NCBI GenBank assembly: GCA_006503535.1
Contig: QYRS01000018.1
Coordinates: 62,001-126,000 of the forward strand
Origin: Arthrinium phaeospermum
Lineage: Eukaryota > Ascomycota > Sordariomycetes > Amphisphaeriales > Apiosporaceae
Direction: 5' to 3'
Length of the DNA: 64,000 nucleotides
In this document: piece by piece, positions 56,386 to 64,000 of the stretch
Position numbering within the stretch: position 1 is the stretch's first letter
Layout: every line of letters starts with the position of its first letter
Translations under genes and position numbers: made by a program
The notes under the pieces: model-generated
Told to the model about the DNA's origin: nothing
What the model saw: the letters and a program-made list of their open reading frames with translations, nothing else
The model's database searches: none

Positions 56386-57738
56386 TCATCCATCATCATT
56401 GAACGAAAACTGCGCCGTGAAGGGCCTACTCCTCAGAAAGTCCATCGTGTCCCGCCGTATCCGCTCATCCCGCTCGCTAACCACGTCGGCCACCGTCTCC
56501 GTGACCGCCTCGGTGATAGCGTCATGGATCAGACCACGACCCTCCTCTTCATGGAAGTACTCGTTCACAAACTCGGGCATGTCCCCCACCTTGTCGTTCA
56601 CCGCATCGTCCACCATGTCCTTGACGTAGTCGTGTGTCTTGTCTTCACTGGCCACGATCCGGGAGTCCAGCTCGTCCCAGAGCGGCTCCAGCAGCGGCTC
56701 CATGTGGGCTTGCACCTCGTCGGACAGGTCTCTCGACTCGAGCGCCTCCAGTCGCCCCTCGATGCTTTCCACTCGAGCAAGGATCTTGGTCAACATCGTG
56801 TTCTGCGTGTCTAGTGCACGCAGGATTCTCTCCATGCCTGTCTCTTGTGATTGCTGGGGCCTCGAAATGGGTTGTTGTTTCTCAGGTGTGACCTCGACAT
56901 CGGAACTGCTCGGCGCACGACGTCGCTTGCGCGGTGACGCGTCTCGTCCTGCAAACGAGGTCAGAACAGACGTGGAGTCGAGATAAGAACGAAGCTGCTC
57001 ACTAGGAGAGAGGGCAAGTAATGGCTCGACCCTGGAAATGGTGTTTGCGCTTTGCTCCGTGTAGGCAGGGGGCGCATCGGCAACTTCTTGCGCGCTGTTG
57101 ACAACCATACCACCCCGACCGCCATAGAGCCTGCCCAATTCGTCCGATGGTGACGCAAGTCGAGGCATATAATCGCAGAAACGTGAAAGGCGCTCTCGCG
57201 ATAGCGCCGTCACCGGGAAGTAGACGACAAAGTGCGTGGTGCTCTTTGCGAATTCGTTCCAATCGGACCAAATATCTTGCGAACTGTTCCGCAAGCTCTG
57301 GAAGGGATGTTCGACAGGCGCGATAAGTGTAGGCGGACTATCGAGTTCGAGTTGAAGGGAGTGTACGCGACAACGGAGTTCTTCGCATGCGTCGCGGCGA
57401 TGGCGTTGCTCTTCTTCGGGACAATCCTCGTCGTCTTTGCAAGTCATTGTCCTTATCTGGCTGGGCTTGATCGTCAAGAAGATGCGGGAAGTGGCCCGAG
57501 ATCGCTTCATTTTGATGGCCGCTTGCAGCTTGAGGCATGCAGAGCCTTTCGTAACGTCGTGATCGATGACAAGCCACACCGGGGCAGCCACAGGAGCAGC
57601 TAGCCGCTTGCTCTCGCCATTGCTATTGCACCATCGCACAATCGCAGGCGTGTTCTGAACCTGGATATCGAGATCGGGAATCACAGCGGGCTCGGGAGAA
57701 GGAGTGTCAGAGGCCTCGGAGGCAGTAGACAGGTCCAT
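56386..57738 (-). CDS. Unknown protein with charged coiled-coil C-terminus
   Basis: Single exon of 450 aa from the ATG of MDLSTASEAS. I do not recognise a named domain. Residues 1-150 have a beta-like segment (PVWLVIDHDVTKGS, SRIFLTIKPSQI). A WSDWNEFAKSTTHFVVYF motif sits near residue 155. A proline-containing PPAYTE motif and a basic cluster SPRKRRR (likely nuclear signal) follow. The last 150 residues are predicted coiled coil, rich in Glu/Asp/Leu (ILARVESIEGRLEALESRD and on). Similar hypothetical proteins occur in Sordariomycetes, as I recall, but without known function. Three copies of a CACGCGAAAG-type motif lie upstream. Confidence 0.75.
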   Translation of the reverse strand: MDLSTASEASDTPSPEPAVIPDLDIQVQNTPAIVRWCNSNGESKRLAAPVAAPVWLVIDHDVTKGSACLKLQAAIKMKRSRATSRIFLTIKPSQIRTMTCKDDEDCPEEEQRHRRDACEELRCRVHSLQLELDSPPTLIAPVEHPFQSLRNSSQDIWSDWNEFAKSTTHFVVYFPVTALSRERLSRFCDYMPRLASPSDELGRLYGGRGGMVVNSAQEVADAPPAYTEQSANTISRVEPLLALSPSEQLRSYLDSTSVLTSFAGRDASPRKRRRAPSSSDVEVTPEKQQPISRPQQSQETGMERILRALDTQNTMLTKILARVESIEGRLEALESRDLSDEVQAHMEPLLEPLWDELDSRIVASEDKTHDYVKDMVDDAVNDKVGDMPEFVNEYFHEEEGRGLIHDAITEAVTETVADVVSERDERIRRDTMDFLRSRPFTAQFSFNDDG

Positions 57739-59733
57739 TCCTGGTTCCTAAATCACTTGGTAGCAGGTTAGTAGTACAACTCGCAATGCGACAAGGGACA
57801 CAGGTTCCGATGCTTCGCGTCCAATCCGTAATCAATCGATGATCCAGACCGCGCCGATCGTTGGAGGGCCGACGACGAAAAGAGAGGAAAAAGAGAGAAA
57901 ACAGCGGCCATGTTGCATCCCCCGATCCCTAGCGGAGCCATCTCAGACGCGACATTGCCAAAGTAGATAGTTCCCGCTGCCCGGCGCCTCGTCGTTCACC
58001 AACCGCTTTCGCGTGTCGATGCCGCCAGCCGCTTTCGCGTGCCGACGGTGACGAGAGCCTCCCAAGACCCCGGTTCTTCCAGCGAGCGCGCTCGGTGGGT
58101 AGAAGTCGGCATTTAAACGATCCTGGTTGCGGAGAGACGACACTACTTGGCAAACGTCGCCGCGATGGCTCAGCAGGTGCGGCGGAAGTCCACTTTCGCG
58201 TGACGTTCCATTAGGACTGACCCTGTGTTGTGTTGCGATGTGTTGTTGATGGAATGAAGCTGATTGCGATTCCGAGGTGTGATGATTGAACGGTGGAGGT
58301 TGATGATGTGTGATGGATGATTGGAGGTTGCTTTGTGAACGGTTGAAGGGGAGAAAAAGAGGGCCTTAGGCAGAAAGGCAGACAATTAGAAGGCTGGTGT
58401 GGAAATGAGTCAGCAAAGGTGGGGCTGCGTGTAGTCTGGTCTGTGCATTCCAGTCGTTTGATTGGCTCAGACGCGTCCTCATCGTTAGAGCTGCAATTGC
58501 CGTGTTACCCCACTACTTGCAGCTGGGCAAGTCCAGCATGGAGGATCAAAAAATAAAGTCATTCTCGTTTCAGTAGGTTGGCTTCGTCCAACAACAGGCA
58601 GATAAGTTCTGCGGGTTGCCCGATCCTGAGACCTGCCCCGAATGGGGTATGGACCAGTAGAATGACCGGGGCCACAGGTGACGGGCCGCTTGCTGTCGAA
58701 CGAAGCCCTGCCTGCTGTCGCTGCACACGCACGAATGTGCGGGTGATGAGAAGATGCGATGCGATGGTGCGATGCAGAAGATGTTGGACGTAAAATGCAG
58801 TGCTATATCTGGAACCCCACTCGAAGCCAGTGTGGCCTGAGCTTTCCAGGCCACGGCAGAGAATCCGAGTCCTACAGGTCTAACTTAAGGCCTTTGTACA
58901 TGCAGCTTCTGCGATTGTCAGGCAACAGCTGGTAATTTTTGATTGTTTCAAAAGGCCAGGCTGTTTGAATTGCAGGATTTGCATGTGCATCGTACAACAA
59001 TTCCCCGGACGCGGGTGCCTTGTGCTAGGTAGCAGCTTGGGGGCTTGGGGGCGTAGGGACCCGACCGTTATCTGACATCAGCTGCCTGCGGGTTGGGCTG
59101 AGCCAATTCCGCGACTCTGCGACAGACAACATCGATCGGCGACGGGGTGGCTAGCCTTATCACTGCCGCGTCTAGCATCGGCAGCTAGGATGTCATCTTT
59201 TAGTAGTCTGACACTTATTGAAGGGCATACGATCACATTGGCGCAATTACATCGGCCGCGTCGCCATTGTGTGTCACTGCCGGTGTCTCGGCTTACTGCA
59301 AAGATTACGGTGCCATGCAGACCGTCTTAACAGGCACAGAGGGAGGGGAGTGGTCGTATGGAACTCAGCCCAGATAAGCACGCAGCCCCCAACGGGCTGA
59401 TGCTGATGGATGGGTGGGTGGTCAGATTCTACATCATCCTCTCGACTCTTGTTTGCGTCCGGTCCCGAGTACGGCGATACGGCGACACATGATCTGCCAA
59501 TGAAGCGACAAACACTGTTACCACCAACCACCAGCCCGCAACTGTGTAACCTCTTCCAACATGTTGGAAACCTCTAGTAGATCGTACGTGATTTCGAGGC
59601 TCGGGGGGCCAAGACGGGAAGCACGAAGTAGAAATCCCCAGGTACACCCGCAACCTGGTCGAGTCTCAGTTCTCCCAGTCCCCCTGGGCCCTACTTATCA
59701 ACTCGGCACTTTGAAGGAACCCACCGGCCAATC
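57739..59733. other. Divergent intergenic stretch, 2.0 kb
   Basis: Promoters of the unknown coiled-coil gene (-) and the P450 gene (+). Contains the CTTTCGCGTG copies listed separately. No gene seen. Confidence 0.5.
58006..58202. promoter_or_regulatory. Three copies of CTTTCGCGTG
   Basis: Exact copies at 58006-58015, 58032-58041 and 58193-58202. The first two sit in a 26-base near-duplicate. Read towards the gene at 57738 the motif is CACGCGAAAG, resembling SCB/E2F-type cell-cycle sites, 270-465 bases before its ATG. Function inferred. Confidence 0.4.
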
Positions 59734-59825
59734 ATGAGTGACGTCATTCTCTTCTTATTCAGCTCATTGTGTGCTGCGTTGATCTGGTCGTGGCTAAATA
59801 AGCCATCCACACCAAAAGGTGACGA

Positions 59826-59856
<31 letters not shown>

Positions 59857-61584
59857 GCCGACAAGTTCCCATGCGCCGACTCATCATGGCCGATCCTTCG
59901 CCAATGGAGAAGCCTGACGAGCAGCAAGTCCATCTTGCACAATGTCTATCAGAAGGTTTGTGGTCGTAAACTTGCCAAGCTCTTCTCGTGGTCTCAAATA
60001 GCTAATGGCATCTAGCAACTGGTTGACCACCAGCCCTACACGCTCAGCGGCATGTTCGGCGATACCGTAGTCCTCCCGCCCTCCATGCTGTCATGGCTCC
60101 TCGCACAACCCGAACACCACCTCAGCGCGAAATGGGCCCAGCTGGACGCCCTGAACATCCCTCAGACGTTCCTGCGCCCGGACATTGGGATCCACCCGGT
60201 CCACGAGCCGCTTATTCGGCGAACCTTGACGGCGCATCTGGACGGCATCGCCGGGGCGCTCCACGAAGAGGTCGCGCTCGCCCTTGACGAGCTCTGGGGC
60301 ACAAGTAAGGACAACACGGAAACGTGGCGCGAGGTGAACTTGGACCACACGATTCGTCGGGTCGTAGCTCGCGCCTCCAACCGGGTTTTTGTCGGGCTTC
60401 CTCTCTGTAAGGTCTTCTCTACTCATTCTCGTTTTTGCTTACCTACCTACTCTGGGATTGCTCATGGGTACTAACAATCGATTAAAAAAGGCCGCAATAA
60501 TGACTACATCGAGAACTGCATCAGCTACGCCACGTGGGTATCATCCTGCGGGCTTCTGATCAGCAGCCTCCCTCGCTGGCTGAAAGACAGCCTGGGCATG
60601 GTCTTCACGGCACCGATCCGAATGGTCTACTCGCGCTGCTCCAAACACCTCCTACCCCTCTTCCGAGATCTCGTCGTAGGCGATGCAACCGAGATTACAT
60701 CGCCATCACGACAAAACCTGTTCAGCTCCTGGCTCGTCAACAACTCCACAAAACTGCCGGCCGACTCGCCCGAACGCACCCCGGACTACCTGAGCCGCCG
60801 CATCATGGCCCTCAACTTCGCCGCCATCCACACCTCGACCCTCACCACCGTCAACCTGCTCCTCGACCTCTTCTCCACCCCCGCCTCCCACGCCGCCCCC
60901 GCGCCCCCCTCCCCCGAAGCCGCCTCGGCCTCCGAAGAAATGATTCGTCTCCTCCGCGACGAGGCCCTGGACAGCCGCGCCCGCTGGGGCGGGGACGACA
61001 CCGACCCGACCGCCTGGAGCCGCGCCCGGCTTAACCAGCTGCCGCGCCTCGACAGCGCGCTGCGCGAGAGCATGCGCCGCTGGGGCCTCGTGCCCAAGGC
61101 CCTCAGCCGCAAAATCATGCCCGCGTCCCAGGGAGTTTCGCTGCCGGACGGCCGCGGGCACCTGCCGCCGGGGACCATTGTGTGCGTGTCCGGGTGGGGC
61201 CTGCACCACGACGAGGCCCTGTACGCGCGGCCGTTCGAGTTCGTCTGGGACCGGTTCTTGGGCGGCTCGTCATCTTCTTCTCCTTTCGCTTCTGGTTCGG
61301 CAGGAGGGGAAGAAGAAGAGAAAGAAGAAGTAGATGACGCCAGAGCGACGGCTGCTGCCGCCGCTGAGACCGATCGGCAGTTCGCCGCCTGGGGAATCGG
61401 GAAGCATGCCTGCCCCGGCCGCTTCTTCGCCGTCGACCTCATCAAGATTATCGTGGGGAAGATATTGACAGACTACGAGGTCCAGCTGGGAAGTGAAAGA
61501 CCGGAGAACATATGGATTGAGTACAATGTGGTCCCGCCGCCATCGGCGACACTGTTGGTCAGGAGGCGCAAAGATTGTGTATAA
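59734..61584 (+). CDS. Cytochrome P450 monooxygenase
   Basis: Exons 59734-59955, 60016-60406 and 60491-61584 give 1707 bases, 568 aa. A membrane anchor (VILFLFSSLCAALIWSWL) is followed by a run of nine serines. The K-helix motif reads ALRESMRRW (ExxR intact), then the PxRF-like region FEFVWDRFLGG, and the heme loop FAAWGIGKHACPGRFFA with the ligand Cys codon at 61411-61413. Between PERF and heme an extra low-complexity acidic/Ala insert of about 40 residues makes it longer than the usual 500-520 aa. Overall it resembles the fungal ent-kaurene-oxidase-like and secondary-metabolism P450s that act in the ER with a CPR partner. Substrate unknown; no terpene cyclase, PKS or NRPS is visible in the window. 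Intron 1 uses a GTTTGT donor and intron 2 an AAAG acceptor, both weak but frame-consistent. Confidence 0.9.
59828..59855. repeat. AGC triplet repeat in the P450 gene
   Basis: About nine AGC triplets encode a Ser run just after the membrane anchor of the P450. Likely length-variable. Confidence 0.85.
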
Positions 61585-62036
61585 GTATGCCTAAAAGGGG
61601 GAAACACTGTACGCTTATCATAAAAGTGACGCATGGGAAAATAAACGTTCTTTTGGTTATGCAATCGATGGGTCAAGTGCTAAATTAAGTCCCTACCGAC
61701 TCGAGATTCGGTGCACATGGCCTGTAACCATCACTCACAGTTCCAAAGCTTCGTATTGCCCCTTCGATACGCAAGTGACCCCTATTAATAGACGTTATGA
61801 ATTCCCCTTTGACGAAAGATGTTGTATGATCAACAGAAACCCCCTTGAACCCCCATTATTTTTTATTATCCTCTTTTGTTTATATCCGTATCCGTACAAA
61901 ATTTCTTTGGAGTATTTGGTGTCTTTTGCTCAAGCCGACCCTTATGCCGACATGTCGCTCGCCGTCAATTTCGATTACACACACTTGCTTGCGCCTTAGC
62001 TGTCCCGTAATTGAAAGCCAAATACTGCATGCCAAT
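61585..62036. other. Convergent 3' flanks of P450 and receptor genes
   Basis: 452 AT-rich bases between two converging stop codons; no gene seen. Confidence 0.5.
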
Positions 62037-63742
62037 TTAATGATCCAAGCCATCCCGCGAGACCTGGTACTCTGTTTTCCTCTCGATCCCGAACACGCCC
62101 GGATGCAGCTGCTCCGTATCCTCGTCCTTTCCATTAGCGTCAGCCCAGGCCGCGTGTCCATCTTGGGGATTGACGGGGTCATAGATGGCATTGGTTGCGA
62201 TCTGGTGCAGGCTATTATTGTTGTTGTGATTATTGTTATTGTTAACCAACCCCTTCTCGTTTTGTTGGTCCTGTTGGTGGTGGTAGATAGGCCCCTGGCT
62301 GCCTTGCGACCCGCCGCTGTAACCGCGATTGTCGGCGGTGTTGTTTTTCGAGTTGGAGGAGCCGGTGTTATGGCCGCTCTTGCGCCGCTGGCTGATGGAA
62401 GACAGCCAGCTCACGACGGGCTGCTTCACGTTGTGGAAGACCTTGGTGGTCATGGGCGAGCAGCAGATGATGACCCCGGCCGTTTCTTCGACCATACTGG
62501 ATCGAAAACGTGTCGTGTCAGCAAAGCCATTGGTAGAAATGTTAGACGAGTAGAAATGATATCACTGCTTACCATGTGACCCACAGCGGCACGACGAGGC
62601 GGATGTTGTCTTCGCCGGCAGTGTAGTACTGTGCCCGGTACACAAGGCCTACAATGCTAGCTACGCAGGCACTGTCAAGACGGTCAGTAATTCAATAGGC
62701 CAACCCAAGAAAAAGAAAAACTCACATGATCCCAACCATGAACATGGAAGACACGGCGAGCTTCCGCCTGTTCGGCATCTGCAGCGTCCAGACGGCCGGC
62801 AAGGGCAACAAGATGAGCCAAATATCCGTCACCACATTCCCAACCCCCTGCAGCACGACGAGGATACGCGTATCCGAGCACTTCTGCGAGATGAAGGCGG
62901 CCAGGAAGTCCAGCTGCGTGTCGCCCGTGCCCGGCGCGCACATGGCCGCGAACGAGACGGACAGGGCGAGGTGCCACAGCACGATGAGCACGATGCTGAC
63001 GACGGAGACGACGCGCATCCAGTTGAGCACGCGGAAGATGCGCAGGTACAGGAGCAGGACCGAGACCTTGATCAGGCAGATGGCCACCGGCAGCAGGATC
63101 TCGACCAGCAGGGCCAGGATCAGCTGCGACTTGGTGAAGGCGCCCAGCAGGATGTTCCAGGCGTGACGGCCGAAGGCGCCGCCGGATACGCCTGGGTTGG
63201 GGCGGGTCAGCGAAGAGGTTTACAGGGGAAGAACGCGGGGGGATTATGTGCGTACAGATTATGCTCATGGCGACGAACGCGATGCAAAACGCCTACCAGG
63301 GCAATCGAGGATGTCAAGTCAGCATTTCATCTAAGCTGAGATGGACTGGAACGAAGGCCCTTACCCATCCGAAGAAGAAGACAACTGCGCGACGAACATC
63401 ATTGTCAGCCAAAATAATACTACTCAAGTATGGAGTTTACGCTACGAAGAGTGACCAAGACGACACTGAACCATCCCAGCAGATGAAAAACAAAGTCACA
63501 AACAACAAAAAACACTGACTCTCGTCGAGCAGAATGACCTTCTGCTTCACAAACAGCTTGCACCCCCAGCGGAACGACGCAAAGACCAGCATCAGGGGGG
63601 TGCACACGGCGGCGGTAGCATATACCTGGTACGACGTGGAGTCGGGGTTGACAAAGTTGGGCGTGACCCCTGGCGGCGGCGCTTGGATCGGATACTGCAG
63701 GTACTGCGACAGCGTCGCGGGATCCATCGGAATCGTACCCAT
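62037..63742 (-). CDS. Fungal rhodopsin-domain seven-helix membrane protein (PTH11-related type)
   Basis: Six exons: 63742-63520, 63384-63365, 63292-63256, 63191-62726, 62671-62573 and 62496-62037; 1305 bases, 434 aa; all introns GT-AG and frame-consistent. Seven hydrophobic segments can be counted, including VYATAAVCTPLMLVFASFRW, IVFFFGWAFCIAFVAMSIIC, LILALLVEILLPVAICLIKV and VVSVVSIVLIVLWHLALSVS. Between helices lie GGAFGRHAWN and LRIFRVLNWMR, hallmarks of the fungal rhodopsin-type family (Pfam Fung_rhodopsin). No CFEM domain precedes it, unlike Pth11. The cytoplasmic tail (about 130 aa) is rich in Asn, Gln and Ser. Relatives are thought to sense surface or chemical cues upstream of G-proteins; the ligand is unknown. 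Micro-exons of 20 and 37 bases are noteworthy. Confidence 0.87.
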
Positions 63743-64000
63743 GCTCGTTTGGCCTGCTCTTGCTGACTCAAGGCAAGGTTGAAAGAACGGGATGAGAGAG
63801 AAGGAGACAAGGAGAGAAAGGCATAAATGACAAAGAAGCGGGAGCCCGAGTGAGATGTGATTGCGAGTAACAAGCGCAAACAGCAGCAAAACCATCATCG
63901 ACAGCCATGGGGGGAAACAAGGTAAGCTAAGTAATCAAGGGCCGTAAGATGAGGAAATGCCATCAATGACGAGGGGCAACACACCCAACACCCACACCCA
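63743..64000. other. Upstream region of the receptor gene to window edge
   Basis: 258 bases with no gene; probably the leader and core promoter of the rhodopsin-domain gene. Confidence 0.45.

Noticed and set aside
1..64000. CRISPR arrays, complete LTR elements, rRNA genes
   Set aside because: No regularly spaced direct repeats, no paired LTRs and no rRNA sequence were seen on reading through.

Overview
The window looks like nuclear DNA of a filamentous ascomycete (Pezizomycotina), most likely a Sordariomycete close to the Chaetomiaceae. The basis is many short introns (about 50-250 bases) with GTAAGT/GTGAGT-type donors and CAG/TAG acceptors, GC-rich coding exons, long GC-poorer intergenic stretches, and families typical of this group: HET-domain protein, fungal rhodopsin-type receptor, DUF1996 protein, multi-AT-hook protein, Urb2 and a Bud14-like SH3 protein. 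The genus is an inference; no rRNA or marker gene is present. Many long open frames on the opposite strand of GC-rich exons are codon-bias shadows and are left out.

Layout. 0.5-2.5 kb: secreted GMC flavin oxidoreductase (-). 2.5-6.1 kb: no convincing gene. 6.1-9.6 kb: Bud14-like SH3 polarity protein (-) with a polyglutamine tract and an unexplained in-frame TAG. 9.6-12.9 kb: empty. 12.9-14.9 kb: (6-4) photolyase/cryptochrome (+). 15-17.4 kb: one doubtful frame and a probable Ty3/gypsy RNase H scrap. 17.5-22.8 kb: MIC10 (-) and URB2 (+), divergent over a 520-base shared promoter. 23.4-26.5 kb: intronless protein with about a dozen AT-hooks (-). 27.3-29.4 kb: FHA-like protein kinase (+) whose C-terminal end is split between frames. 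30.2-30.5 kb: two intron-containing tRNAs, Phe(GAA) and Arg(UCG). 32.2-33.7 kb: secreted DUF1996 protein (-). 33.7-39.2 kb: long gene-free stretch with a run of 31 C. 39.2-40.4 kb: soluble inorganic pyrophosphatase (-). 42.3-43.2 kb: secreted Thr/Val-rich protein (-). 45.7-47.1 kb: exopolyphosphatase-like DHH protein with a signal peptide (+). 47.7-49.2 kb: F-box/LRR-like protein (+). 49.8-51.1 kb: medium-chain reductase (+) whose first intron appears to start with GG. 52.6-53.1 kb: small secreted protein (+). 53.5-55.3 kb: HET-domain protein (+). 56.4-57.7 kb: unknown coiled-coil protein (-). 59.7-61.6 kb: cytochrome P450 (+). 62.0-63.7 kb: seven-helix rhodopsin-type receptor (-).

How it fits together. 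The first half is mostly housekeeping or widely conserved (polarity, DNA repair, mitochondrial cristae, ribosome assembly, chromatin, tRNA). From about 51 kb the content turns accessory: small secreted protein, HET, orphan coiled-coil, P450, receptor. Pyrophosphatase and the exopolyphosphatase-like protein lie within 8 kb of each other, but they are far apart and on opposite strands, so a functional link is only suggested. No complete mobile element, CRISPR or recognisable biosynthetic core enzyme was seen. All splice models below were made by eye and tested by frame: for each spliced gene the exon lengths sum to a multiple of three.
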